This document shows positions 1 through 8,550 of a stretch of 64,000 nucleotides of DNA, piece after piece (within the stretch, counting starts at the first letter, position 1; each line of letters opens with the position of its first letter). This stretch comes from G016756615 sp050958605 (lineage in GTDB: Bacteria; Pseudomonadota; Alphaproteobacteria; Rhizobiales; Rhizobiaceae), in NCBI RefSeq assembly GCF_050958605.1, contig NZ_JBJHDO010000001.1:682001-746000 (forward strand), in the 5' to 3' direction. Position numbers and translations under genes: made by a program. The notes under the pieces were generated by a model. It worked only from the letters and a program-made list of their open reading frames with translations. It did no database searches and was not told the origin of the DNA.

Positions 1-336
1 ATGCCGCCGCCATTCGACGTGAAATTCCAATCCGTGGCGACTTTCGATGGCCCTCCGTCAAGAAGCGGCAAGCCTCGACGGCGACCGCTGGTTCTCATCG
101 GCGAAGGAGCCGCGTTGAGGACATTGCACGGGTTGCTTGGAGCCGCCATGGAGAAGAACGGCTTCAGGGCGGCAGTGGATTTTACGCCGCATATGACCTT
201 GTCATACGGTTCAGAAAGGGTTCCGCCCCAAGCGATCGAACCGGTGCGGTTCACGGCCAAGGAACTTGTGCTGATTCACAGCAGGTTATGGCTCTCGCAA
301 TACGAAATCCTTGGCCGATGGCCATTCAAGGAGTAG
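1..336 (+). CDS. RNA 2',3'-cyclic phosphodiesterase (LigT/ThpR family), C-terminal part
   Basis: The frame is open at the window edge, and the ATG at base 1 need not be the true start. LigT/ThpR proteins (2H phosphoesterases) are usually 180-200 residues with two HxT/S motifs. Only the second, HMTLSY near residue 64, is present, followed by the usual C-terminal strands (FTAKELVLIHS, YEILGRWPF). I infer that the first half, with the first catalytic His, lies upstream of the window. The family hydrolyses 2',3'-cyclic phosphates on RNA. No operon partner is visible, as the next gene starts about 75 bases on. Confidence 0.7.
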   Translation: MPPPFDVKFQSVATFDGPPSRSGKPRRRPLVLIGEGAALRTLHGLLGAAMEKNGFRAAVDFTPHMTLSYGSERVPPQAIEPVRFTAKELVLIHSRLWLSQYEILGRWPFKE

Positions 337-412
337 GCCACGATGGGGTGTCCACATCGGCCCAGACATGTGACAGTGAGGGCGGTGCAAGGCGAAAGCC
401 GGAACAGGGAGG

Positions 413-889
413 ATGATGTCGCAAGCATCGAATGGGAAGCGGTCGGACAGCGGGTCGCGGCTTATCAAGACGTCGCCAGAGGCTATCTACCGGGCCATGC
501 TGGATCCCACGGCAATCGCTGCCTGGCGTCCGCCTGAAGGCATGAAGGCGCAAGTTCATGTCTTCGAGCCGCGTGTGGGCGGAACCTTCCGGATGTCGTT
601 CATCTATCTTGACCGAACCATGTCGGGCAAAACGTCCGGAAATGCCGATGTCTTCCAGGGGGAGTTCATGGATCTGGTCCCGAACCGGCGCGTTGTCGAG
701 CGGGTCGAATTCGAATCCGAGGATCCCGCCTTCGCCGGGGCGATGACGGTGACGACCACGCTCGATGCCCAGCCCGACGGCACCAAAGTCACCATCCTTT
801 GCGAGAACGTGCCCAGCGGTATCTCGCAGGCGGATCACGAGGCAGGAATCGCGTCCACCTTGGCGAACCTCGCGGCATTCACGGAATGA
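413..889 (+). CDS. SRPBCC (AHSA1-like) family protein
   Basis: A 158-residue protein with the START-like fold signature of the Activator-of-Hsp90-ATPase-homologue group: an N-terminal strand and helix (SPEAIYRAMLDPTAIAAW), a central GGTFRMSF strand and a C-terminal helix ending in a LANLAAFTE-type tail. Such proteins bind small hydrophobic ligands, and the ligand cannot be read from sequence. Two tandem ATGs (413 and 416) follow a GGGAGG run directly, so the second may be the one used. It is a single gene, unrelated in function to the C1 genes further on. Confidence 0.75.
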   Translation: MMSQASNGKRSDSGSRLIKTSPEAIYRAMLDPTAIAAWRPPEGMKAQVHVFEPRVGGTFRMSFIYLDRTMSGKTSGNADVFQGEFMDLVPNRRVVERVEFESEDPAFAGAMTVTTTLDAQPDGTKVTILCENVPSGISQADHEAGIASTLANLAAFTE

Positions 890-898
890 GGCCTCCCG

Positions 899-2104
899 TC
901 ATCGGTCAAGCGTGAAGAGTTCCTGCGCGCGCCCGATTCCGCGCAACGCGTAGCGTCCCACAGAGACGAGTTGCTTCCGCTCGGCCTCAGGCAGGGCCTC
1001 GCGAAATGCAGGCGAGACGAGGATGTCACGCTCGGCCGACCGGCACATCGCGACGATGCGGCTTACCTCGTTGACCGCTTGGCCGACCACTGTGAAGTCG
1101 AGACGGTCCTTGCTGCCGATATTGCCGTAAAAGACGTCGCCGATATGCAGGCCGAGATTGATGGAGCTGACCGGCTCCTCGCTGTCCGTCCTGCGGCGGT
1201 TGAGATCGACAAGACGCTGGCGAAGGTCGGCTTCCGCGCGTAGCGCAGCACTGCAGGCGGCGGCCGGATCGCTGTGGGTGAAGATCGCCAATATGCCGTC
1301 GCCGATCAGCTTGAGCACGTCGCCGCCGGCACTGTGAACCGAGGAAATCACGGCTTCGGCGTAGTCGTTCAGCAACGGAATGAGCCGGTCGGAGGCGATG
1401 GTGTCCGATACGGCGGTGAAGTTGCGCATGTCGGAATACCATAGAACGGCATTTATCTTGTCGGCCACGCCGCGCGACATCTTGCCTCTCAGGACGCGCT
1501 GCCCGGCGTCCTGGCCGAGATAGGTTTCGACCAGGGCTTCGGCGACGCGCGCCAGAGACGCAGATTTGACCGCAAGGGCGAGCGTCGGCACGAGCCGGCG
1601 CAGGGCGTCGAGATCGGCGTCGCTGAAACCGTCCGGCCGAGCCGTCATCCAACGGGAGATGACGCAGTCCATCTCGCCGATCACGGTCTCCGGAGCAAAG
1701 CGCTGTATCAGCGCGAACCAATCGGTCTGCCCGTCCAGTCGCAACTCCTCCAATACCGGGAAATCGCCAGTCGCGCCTTCCACAAGGCGGCGACGGAGTT
1801 CGCCCAGGCCCGATTCCATCAGATGGTAAAAAGGGCTTCTCATCCAGCCGTGCGCGTCTTCTTCTTCACTGCGCGGGCCGTACTCGGAGACGGGCGAGTC
1901 GACCGGCCTGTCGCCGGCCCAGAAGAAGACCCGACCCTCGTAGATCGGATGGAGAGTGTCGACGATCATCAAGGCGCGTGTGAGCGGGAGCCCTGCCGCC
2001 GTGCATCGTTCGCAGAAACTGTGCAGAAGCTGGATCTCGCCGTCACCGGCGAGGCCACGTTCGACGACCCATGTCGCTATGTTGTCGATGTCTGCTGGCT
2101 TCAT
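899..2104 (-). CDS. Adenylate/guanylate cyclase (class III) with N-terminal sensory region
   Basis: A cytoplasmic class III nucleotide cyclase of about 401 residues. The C-terminal half carries the catalytic domain: WYSDMRNFTAVSDTI, with the first metal-binding Asp, LIGDGILAIF with the second, and an INLGLHIGDVFYGNIG strand. The N-terminal 200 residues resemble those of rhizobial cyclases and have no predicted membrane segment, so the stimulus is unknown. I chose the ATG at 2104 over 2131 because a GAGGAA lies at a usable distance upstream only of the former. Whether the product is cAMP or cGMP is not decided by the sequence alone. Confidence 0.85.
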   Translation of the reverse strand: MKPADIDNIATWVVERGLAGDGEIQLLHSFCERCTAAGLPLTRALMIVDTLHPIYEGRVFFWAGDRPVDSPVSEYGPRSEEEDAHGWMRSPFYHLMESGLGELRRRLVEGATGDFPVLEELRLDGQTDWFALIQRFAPETVIGEMDCVISRWMTARPDGFSDADLDALRRLVPTLALAVKSASLARVAEALVETYLGQDAGQRVLRGKMSRGVADKINAVLWYSDMRNFTAVSDTIASDRLIPLLNDYAEAVISSVHSAGGDVLKLIGDGILAIFTHSDPAAACSAALRAEADLRQRLVDLNRRRTDSEEPVSSINLGLHIGDVFYGNIGSKDRLDFTVVGQAVNEVSRIVAMCRSAERDILVSPAFREALPEAERKQLVSVGRYALRGIGRAQELFTLDR

Positions 2105-2194
2105 GGCCCGTGATTCCTCGGCTTCGCCCATGCATCATTTAAGTCGCTTCGCTCGGCGGGCCAGTCGGCTCGCTTGCGGGCACCTGGCTGGCCA

Positions 2195-3727
2195 TCAGTT
2201 CGCCCTTGCTGCTGCCATCGACGAGAAGAATTCTTCCGGGCCATCCACTTCGATCAGCCGTCGTTTGTCGATGAGCCAGAAACGGTTGCCGACCGCCCGG
2301 ACGAAGCTGCGGTCGTGCGACACCAGAAGGCAGCTTGCCTCGCGAGCGGTGAGCTCAGCCTCGAGAGCTTCCTGTCCGTCGATATCGAGATGGTTGGTCG
2401 GCTCGTCGAGAAGGTAGAGATTTGGGGTGGTAAGGCGCAGGACCAACATGGCGAGACGCGCCTTCTGGCCGCCCGACAGCCTGCCGATCGGCTTGTCCTG
2501 CATGTCGATAGCGAGACCCGCCCCGGCAAGGAGCGAGCGCGCGCGTTGATCGCCGATCTCGAAACGGCGCAGTATCGTGTCGATAGGCGTGGGATCGTCG
2601 GCGAGGTCTGACAGGGCCTGGTCGCTGTAGCCGAGAACCAGAGACGGCGTGACCTTGATCGTCTCGGACGCCTCCTGGGGCGCCCCGATCGCCTTTCTGA
2701 TCGTTTCGAGAAGGCGTGATTTGCCGGCACCGTTGGGGCCGAGCAGCACGATGCGGTCGCCCTGGCAGATCCAACGCTTGCCGGTTCGGAAAAGCAGAAC
2801 ACCATCGGGTGTTGCGATCGGCGCGTCGTCGAGCGTGACGAGGATCTTGGCATGCGTCACGCGGTTGGCGAGCTTGATATTGCCCGACGAGCGCTCTTGA
2901 TAGGCAGGCCGGGCGGCCTCTTCCAGTCGCTCGGCTCGCTGCTTGAGTTGCTTGGTCTTGACGATCAGGAGGTCGCTACCGGAGTTGATGCCGATGTTGT
3001 TGAGCTTGGCCGCCTGGCGCCGCAATTGCTCTGCGGTCTTCACGTCGCGCTCGAACTGTCTTTGTTGGGAGGCATCCGCCTCGTCCAACGCTGCGCGGGC
3101 CCGGCTGTAGGACAGGGAGAATACATATGATTGCTCCGGACGCAAAAAGAGCGTCCGGTTGGTGGCCGCATCGAGAAACGCACGGTCGTGGCTCGAGATC
3201 ACGACGGGAAGGTCGCGCGGCAGCGCGTTCAGCCAGTCTTCCAGCTGCGCGATCCTGGCGAGGTCGAGATGATTTGTCGGCTCGTCGAGGAGCAGGACAT
3301 CGGGTTCGCATACCCATGCACGCGCCAGCATGGCAAGTCGTTGCCAGCCACCGCTCAACTGTGAAAGTGGCCGTTGGCGCAGCCCTTCAGGCACGTCGAA
3401 TGATTCGAGCGCCACATCCGCGCGCCATGCCTCGCTCTCGGCCTCCTCTTCCGGAAGGGCTCTCAGCACCGCGTCGCGGAACGGTACGTCTGTCAGCCGA
3501 TCCGGGATATCCTGTTCGACATGTCCGATGCGTGTGCCGCGTGCCCGGATGATCTCACCGGCAGTCGGCTCCAGCGTCCCGGCCAAGCAGCGCAGCAGGG
3601 TGGATTTGCCTCGGCCGTTGGCCGCGACGACGCCGAGTCGGTCCCCGGCTCCGATAACGAAACTTAGGTTCGAAAAGAGCGGCGTGCTCAGGCCAACGCC
3701 GAGATTCCTGAGGGTGATCAATGCCAT
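2195..3727 (-). CDS. ABC-F family ATP-binding protein
   Basis: A soluble 510-residue protein with two ABC cassettes and no membrane domain, the hallmark of the ABC-F family (Uup/EttA-like), whose members act on ribosomes. The first cassette has Walker A ANGRGKST, signature LSGGW and Walker B VLLLDEPTNHLD. The second has GPNGAGKS, LSGGQ and LYLLDEPTNHLD. An inter-cassette helical linker rich in Arg, Lys, Glu and Gln sits around residues 220-290. The start MALITL at 3727 is preferred over the upstream in-frame ATG at 3778 because family members begin with this strand. Confidence 0.9.
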   Translation of the reverse strand: MALITLRNLGVGLSTPLFSNLSFVIGAGDRLGVVAANGRGKSTLLRCLAGTLEPTAGEIIRARGTRIGHVEQDIPDRLTDVPFRDAVLRALPEEEAESEAWRADVALESFDVPEGLRQRPLSQLSGGWQRLAMLARAWVCEPDVLLLDEPTNHLDLARIAQLEDWLNALPRDLPVVISSHDRAFLDAATNRTLFLRPEQSYVFSLSYSRARAALDEADASQQRQFERDVKTAEQLRRQAAKLNNIGINSGSDLLIVKTKQLKQRAERLEEAARPAYQERSSGNIKLANRVTHAKILVTLDDAPIATPDGVLLFRTGKRWICQGDRIVLLGPNGAGKSRLLETIRKAIGAPQEASETIKVTPSLVLGYSDQALSDLADDPTPIDTILRRFEIGDQRARSLLAGAGLAIDMQDKPIGRLSGGQKARLAMLVLRLTTPNLYLLDEPTNHLDIDGQEALEAELTAREASCLLVSHDRSFVRAVGNRFWLIDKRRLIEVDGPEEFFSSMAAARAN

Positions 3728-4221
3728 TGTCGTTCTCTGATCCGTCCGAACGACCGCCGCCATCCCGAAGGACTTCACAGAGGATGAAGAGCGGTTCAGT
3801 TGCGGTTGATGTCATGACGCGGTCGGCCGAAATCGGACCGACACCGCATCGCCACAAGGGCGGACCGGAAGGGAACGAAATTGATGATCGCCTTGGGTCA
3901 GCCCTGCAAACGCATTTGCAGGGCTTGGACAGGGCCGCGCTTACGATGGTGACAGAACGGTATCATCACGCAGCCCTCCTTTCTCGACGTTATATGTAAG
4001 GGATAGCCGTGCCCGCCAAAGGTTGCAATCCCCGATATGCGAAGTGAAGCGGTAAGGCCTTCGCGGTGGCAATGGCGGTCGACCCAAGCGTGTGCTACCG
4101 GAATCCAATCGCGCCGGCATCGGCCCCAAGACTGCGAAACCGGTTTGGACCATTGATGTGATGGCAAGAATCTGCAGCATCGGGATGACCCCAATCGGGT
4201 CCGACGGCGTAGGGTAGGTGG
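3728..4221. other. Divergent intergenic region without a supported gene
   Basis: Nearly 500 bases separate the divergent ABC-F and FAD-oxidoreductase genes. Reading frames here have no SD signal and no recognisable family, so I leave them out. The one clear structure is a perfect inverted repeat at 3900-3925, listed separately. No tRNA-like fold was seen. Promoters for both flanking genes are expected here, but no convincing -35/-10 pair was found. Confidence 0.5.
3900..3925. repeat. Perfect 11-bp inverted repeat in a divergent promoter region
   Basis: AGCCCTGCAAA is followed by the 4-base loop CGCA and the exact reverse complement TTTGCAGGGCT. There is no T-tract on either side, and no gene ends nearby on either strand, so it does not look like an intrinsic terminator. 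It lies about 170 bases upstream of the ABC-F start and 300 bases upstream of the oxidoreductase start. It could be an operator or a structured leader element. Confidence 0.6.
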
Positions 4222-5349
4222 ATGAGTTCGAACGGGCTGGAAGAGACGGATGTGGTCGTGGTCGGCGCCGGCGTCGTTGGCCTGGCCGTGGCGCGGGCCC
4301 TTGCGATTGCTGGACGAGAGGTCCTGGTGATCGAGGCGGAAGCGGTGATCGGCAGCGGGACGAGTTCCCGCAACTCCGAGGTCATCCACGCCGGCATCTA
4401 CCATCCGCGCGATTCCTTGAAGTCGAAGCTCTGCGTCGCCGGCCGCAAGGCGCTTTATCGCTACTGCGAGGAGAGAGGCATCCCGCATCGCCGGCTGGGC
4501 AAGCTGATCGTGGCGGCGCCGGGCGAGACGGAGGCGCTGCGTCGGCTTGGCGCGCGCGCCAGGGAGAATGGCGTCGACGACCTGATCTGGCTCGATGCCC
4601 GGCAGGCATATGAGCTCGAGCCGGAGGTCGTTTGCGATGCAGCGCTGCTGTCGCCTTCGACGGGCATCATCGACGTCCATGCCCTGATGCTCTCTTACCA
4701 GGGCGATCTGGAACAGCACGGTGGTGTGATCGCGTTCAACTCAAGGGTCCGCGGAGGCGGTGCAACCGGAGAGGGCATTCTGCTGGAGGTCGATGCCGGT
4801 GGAACATTCGGCCTTCGTTGCCGAACGGTCGTGAATTGTGCGGGGCTCGGAGCACAGCAGGTGGCGAGCAGCATCGCAGGCATGCGAAACGACGCGATCC
4901 CCGTTCTTCACCTCGCCAAGGGCAACTATTTCCGACTGGCGCGCAAGGCGCCTTTTCGTCATCTGGTATACCCGCTTCCCGCTCACGGCGGTGCAGGCGT
5001 GCATGTGACGCTCGACCTGGCCGGGCAGGCTCGCTTCGGTCCGGATGTGGAGTGGGTCGACCGCCTCGATTATCGTGTCGACGAAACCCGGCTCCCGGCA
5101 TTCGAGTCCGCTATCCGCGAATACTGGCCGTCGCTTCCAGACGGAGCGATCCTTCCGGACTACGCGGGCATCAGGCCCAAGCTGCATGCGACAGGATCGA
5201 CAACTGCCGATTTTGTGATCCAGGATGCGAGTGCCCATGGCGCCCCCGGTCTGATAAATCTGTTCGGGATAGAGTCTCCAGGCCTGACTTCGTCGCTCGC
5301 CATCGCCGATTATGTGGCGAAGCTCGTGGAAACAGACATCAGGCCATGA
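4222..5349 (+). CDS. FAD-dependent oxidoreductase (DAO / L-2-hydroxyglutarate dehydrogenase-like)
   Basis: A 375-residue flavoprotein with an N-terminal dinucleotide-binding motif VVVVGAGVVGLAVARALA, followed by the GSGTSSRNSEVIHAGIYH segment typical of the L-2-hydroxyglutarate oxidase (LhgO/YgaF) branch of the DAO superfamily. The C-terminal GIRPKL and NLFGIESPGLTSSLAIA segments contribute FAD contacts in this branch. The substrate is inferred only to be a 2-hydroxy acid. A GTAGGTGG ribosome site precedes the ATG. The TGA stop overlaps the ATG of the next gene (ATGA), so the two are probably co-translated. Confidence 0.85.
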   Translation: MSSNGLEETDVVVVGAGVVGLAVARALAIAGREVLVIEAEAVIGSGTSSRNSEVIHAGIYHPRDSLKSKLCVAGRKALYRYCEERGIPHRRLGKLIVAAPGETEALRRLGARARENGVDDLIWLDARQAYELEPEVVCDAALLSPSTGIIDVHALMLSYQGDLEQHGGVIAFNSRVRGGGATGEGILLEVDAGGTFGLRCRTVVNCAGLGAQQVASSIAGMRNDAIPVLHLAKGNYFRLARKAPFRHLVYPLPAHGGAGVHVTLDLAGQARFGPDVEWVDRLDYRVDETRLPAFESAIREYWPSLPDGAILPDYAGIRPKLHATGSTTADFVIQDASAHGAPGLINLFGIESPGLTSSLAIADYVAKLVETDIRP

Positions 5350-7028
5350 CAACGATGGATGAATTCGGGGTCGACGTCGACAAACTGCGTGAGCTTGTCG
5401 GCGACAAGGTGTTCGCGAGCGGCGAGGATTACTATCGGGACGGCAACGTCCGCATTCTTGCCCTGCTACCCGAGCGAGTGCTCGCGCAGGTGGAAGGGAG
5501 GGAGACCTATCGCATCGAAGTCACCGGGCGCGGCAGGCGCATTGGCGGCAGTTGTTCATGCCGCGCCTTCGACGATCGGGGGTTCTGCAAGCATATGGTG
5601 GCAACGGCGCTCGCGGCCAATGCGACCGCCGTCAATGGGGAGGGGATCGGGGCCTTAGATCGCATTCGCGGACATCTCCGGGAAGAGAGTGCCGAAGCCC
5701 TCGTCGAAATGATCATGCAACTGGCGGAACGAAATTCGGCGCTGTTGGCCAGACTCGATATGATTGCCAGCATCAAACGGTCGGATGCGGGGTCGGTGTC
5801 GAAACAGCTTCGCAGCATGCTCGACAGGGCGACGCGCGTTCGCGATCACGTATACCATCAGGACGCTTCGGACTGGGCTAACGAGGTGGATATTGCCCTT
5901 GATGCAGTGTCCGATCTCGTCGGGGTCGGCAAGAGCGATCTTGCGCTCGACCTTGCCTGGCACGCGATCGAGCGGATGGAGCGGGCCATGGTCAACATGG
6001 ATGATTCCGACGGTCACTGGGGTGCTGTCCTGCAACGAGCATGTAACATCCATTTGGCGGCAGCCAAGGCGGTCCGCCCCGAACCTCTCGAACTCGCCCG
6101 CCAACTCTTCCGCGCTGAGCTGGAGGGGGCCCACGACCCGTTCCACAGGAGCGCGGCCCTTTATGCCGATGTGCTCGGAGACGAAGGGCTGACCGAATTT
6201 CGACGCCTTGCACACGAAGCCTGGGAGACACAATCCTCCAAACTGGTTGGGCCTGAGAGATTGAGCTACGTTGACAAAAGCGTTTACCGGCTGGAATCAA
6301 TGGTCGACTTCTTGGCGGAGCGCGACGGTGACGTCGAATATCGTATCGCGCTCCGCACCAGGGACCTTTCAACTCCCTGGTGCTATAGCAAACTCGTCGA
6401 TTTCTGCCTCTCGCAGGGGCGCCAGGCGGACGCCTTGCGCTGGGCCGAGGAGGGCGTGCGGATTTTCGAGGATGACCGCCCTGACGAGACGCTACTTCTG
6501 ACAACGACGGACCTTCTGGCCAAAGCCGAACGCGAGAAGGATGCGGAAGTACTTTTGGAGCGAGCTTTCACCAGAAATCCGAGCCTGACATTGTACAAGA
6601 CCTGGACCAAGCTCGGCGGCTCGACGGTGCGCGAAAGCGCGGTAAGAATTCTCACCGCGCAGCTAGCGGAAAGGAAATCCAGGCCCGTATTTTGGGCACA
6701 TCCGGCCGACCTCCTGTTGCAGGTGTTCATGCACGAGCAGGAGATGGATAGCGCCTGGAGCATCGCCCGCACCCATGGCGCTTCCTTGTGGGTAGCAATG
6801 GAGCTCGCGCAAGCAACCGAGACAACGCATGGGCAGGATGCGGTTGTGATCTATGTCCGGAAGGTGGAGCAACTCGTCGAAGCGGGCGGCAATCCCGCCT
6901 ACGAGGAAGCGGCGCAGCTCATCCGACGGATTGCTTCTCTCCAGGGAAAAGTTGAACAGGCGAAATATGTCGCGAGCCTCAAGTCGCGCTTTGGCCGCAA
7001 GCGCAACTTCATGAAGCTTCTCGGATAA
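5346..7028 (+). CDS. SWIM zinc-finger protein with C-terminal helical repeats
   Basis: A 560-residue protein starting at the ATG that overlaps the upstream stop. Residues 70-83 form a SWIM zinc finger, CxC-x8-CxH (C70, C72, C81, H83). The remaining 450 residues are mostly helical, with TPR-like repeats similar to the DUF6880 group. SWIM domains bind DNA or proteins; the function here is unknown. The open frame continues far upstream of 5346, but that part is out-of-frame overlap with the oxidoreductase and is not coding. Confidence 0.8.
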   Translation: MTTMDEFGVDVDKLRELVGDKVFASGEDYYRDGNVRILALLPERVLAQVEGRETYRIEVTGRGRRIGGSCSCRAFDDRGFCKHMVATALAANATAVNGEGIGALDRIRGHLREESAEALVEMIMQLAERNSALLARLDMIASIKRSDAGSVSKQLRSMLDRATRVRDHVYHQDASDWANEVDIALDAVSDLVGVGKSDLALDLAWHAIERMERAMVNMDDSDGHWGAVLQRACNIHLAAAKAVRPEPLELARQLFRAELEGAHDPFHRSAALYADVLGDEGLTEFRRLAHEAWETQSSKLVGPERLSYVDKSVYRLESMVDFLAERDGDVEYRIALRTRDLSTPWCYSKLVDFCLSQGRQADALRWAEEGVRIFEDDRPDETLLLTTTDLLAKAEREKDAEVLLERAFTRNPSLTLYKTWTKLGGSTVRESAVRILTAQLAERKSRPVFWAHPADLLLQVFMHEQEMDSAWSIARTHGASLWVAMELAQATETTHGQDAVVIYVRKVEQLVEAGGNPAYEEAAQLIRRIASLQGKVEQAKYVASLKSRFGRKRNFMKLLG

Positions 7029-7038
7029 AAGGCGACCC

Positions 7039-7878
7039 ATGACCATCTGGAAACTGGCGCATGGGCGCCAACTCGAACTGGGCGCGAAGGCGCTGCTCAT
7101 GGGGATCTTGAACGTCACGCCCGACAGTTTCTCCGACGGTGGGGAGTTCGATGTCCCGGACCGTGCGCTGGCGCATGCCGCGAACATGGTCGCCGAGGGT
7201 GCGGCTATTGTCGATGTCGGCGGCGAATCCACCCGTCCGGGGGCCGAGGCGGTATCCGCCGAGGAGGAGCAGTCGCGCATTCTGCCCGTTATCGCGGCGT
7301 TGGCGTCCGAAGGAAAGGTTCTGATTTCTGTCGACACGTATCGGGCGGAAACGGCGCGCCTAGCGGTGCACGCCGGCGCCCATATAGTCAACGACGTTTA
7401 CGGCCTTCAACGCGAGCCGGGCATCGCCCGGGTGTCGGCGGAAACGGGAGCGGGTCTGGCGATCATGCACACGGGACGCGATCGTGAGAAGCTGGCCGAC
7501 GTCATCGAGGACCAGTTCCTTTTCCTCAACCGGTCGTTGGAGATCGCTCGGGAGGCAGGGGTGAAGGACGACCAGATCATCCTCGATCCCGGTTTCGGTT
7601 TCGCGAAGGACAAAGAGGAGAATCTCCAGCTCATCGCCCGGTTCGGGGAGTTGCGGCCGCTCGGTTTCCCCTGGCTTGTCGGCACGTCGCGCAAGCGCAT
7701 GATCGGCCATCTGGCCGGCGACGATAGGGCCGCGCGTGACGTGGGAACGGCGGCGACAAGCGTCATGCTGCGCATGAAAGGCGCCGACATCTTCCGCGTT
7801 CACAACGTGTCGGTGAATCGCGATGCGCTGGCCTTTGCCGATGCGGTGCTTGAACGGGAAAGAAAGGCAAAAGGGTAG
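7039..7878 (+). CDS. folP: Dihydropteroate synthase
   Basis: This 279-residue enzyme joins 6-hydroxymethyl-7,8-dihydropterin diphosphate to p-aminobenzoate in folate synthesis. Both family signatures are present: ILNVTPDSFSDGG near residue 23 and the GAAIVDVGGESTRPGAE strand near residue 55. The later conserved strands DPGFGFAKD and GTSRKRMIG are also intact. It lies 10 bases after the SWIM gene. A second, archaeal-type DHPS-like protein is encoded at 40932-42326, so this copy is most simply the ordinary folate enzyme. Confidence 0.93.
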   Translation: MTIWKLAHGRQLELGAKALLMGILNVTPDSFSDGGEFDVPDRALAHAANMVAEGAAIVDVGGESTRPGAEAVSAEEEQSRILPVIAALASEGKVLISVDTYRAETARLAVHAGAHIVNDVYGLQREPGIARVSAETGAGLAIMHTGRDREKLADVIEDQFLFLNRSLEIAREAGVKDDQIILDPGFGFAKDKEENLQLIARFGELRPLGFPWLVGTSRKRMIGHLAGDDRAARDVGTAATSVMLRMKGADIFRVHNVSVNRDALAFADAVLERERKAKG

Positions 7879-7905
7879 GGGCTGCCCTAAATTATGGGCG
7901 GCCCC
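7878..7905. terminator. Hairpin between convergent folP and dps
   Basis: GGGGCTGCCC (7878-7887) pairs with GGGCGGCCCC (7896-7905), with one G-U wobble and an 8-base AT loop. It overlaps the last base of the folP stop and precedes the dps stop. On the plus strand it is followed by AAAAG rather than a T-run, so termination strength is uncertain. Its place between two converging genes supports a bidirectional terminator. Confidence 0.55.
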
Positions 7906-7913
7906 AAAAGATC

Positions 7914-8426
7914 TCAGCGCCGTGTTGTTTCAAAGAGGAACCAGACGCGGCGCTCCGCTTCATCGATCCAGTTTTCGAGGAGACTCGCGGTAGCGACGTC
8001 GCCATGTTCGTCGCAAACGTCATGCGTGGCGCGCATGCGTTGCGTCAGTTGCAGGTTATCTTCCTTCAGTTCGGCCAGCATGTCCTCCGGCGAAACGAAA
8101 TCGGCATCGTTGTCTTCGATCTTCTGCAGCTTGGCGATGTGCCCGATCGAACGGAGCGTCGTCCCCCCGACCTTTCGGGCGCGCTCGGCGAGCTCGTCGG
8201 TTGTCGCGAAGATCTCGGCACCCTGCTCGTCGAGCAGCAGGTGGTAATCGCGGAAATGCGGACCCGAGACGTGCCAATGGAAATTCTTGGTCTTGATGTA
8301 GAGCGCGAACATGTCGGCCAGGAGCGCGGTCAAAGCGCCTGAAATGTCCTTGGCGGCATTCTGGCCGAGGTTGCCCGGCGTCGCGAGCGGCGCCTTCCTG
8401 AGTTTACGCGCATTTTCGGTATTCAT
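7914..8426 (-). CDS. dps: Dps family ferritin-like DNA protection protein
   Basis: A 170-residue Dps protein, which oxidises and stores iron and protects DNA in stationary phase. The intersubunit ferroxidase ligands are recognisable in NFHWHVSGPHFRDYHLLLDE and the following E/D helix. The N-terminus is basic (NTENARKLRKAP), as in DNA-binding Dps proteins. The start at 8426 is preferred to 8537 because CAGGAG lies 8-9 bases upstream and because homologues begin here. Confidence 0.93.
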   Translation of the reverse strand: MNTENARKLRKAPLATPGNLGQNAAKDISGALTALLADMFALYIKTKNFHWHVSGPHFRDYHLLLDEQGAEIFATTDELAERARKVGGTTLRSIGHIAKLQKIEDNDADFVSPEDMLAELKEDNLQLTQRMRATHDVCDEHGDVATASLLENWIDEAERRVWFLFETTRR

Positions 8427-8550
8427 TGTCTGAACTCCTGCCCGCCCGCACTCATTTTCAAATACATGCTTGGATTGCACGATCGATCTGCGTTCCTCGC
8501 ACCTTGTCATAGTGCGAGGCTCGTCTGCCCTTGTCAAAGGAGCTTTGGTC

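Noticed and set aside
1..336. Treating the first gene as complete from the ATG at base 1
   Set aside because: LigT-family proteins have two HxT/S motifs, and only the second is present, so the first half lies outside the window.
3721..3999. A 92-codon plus-strand frame in the gap before the FAD oxidoreductase
   Set aside because: It begins inside the ABC-F start region, has no ribosome site and matches no family.
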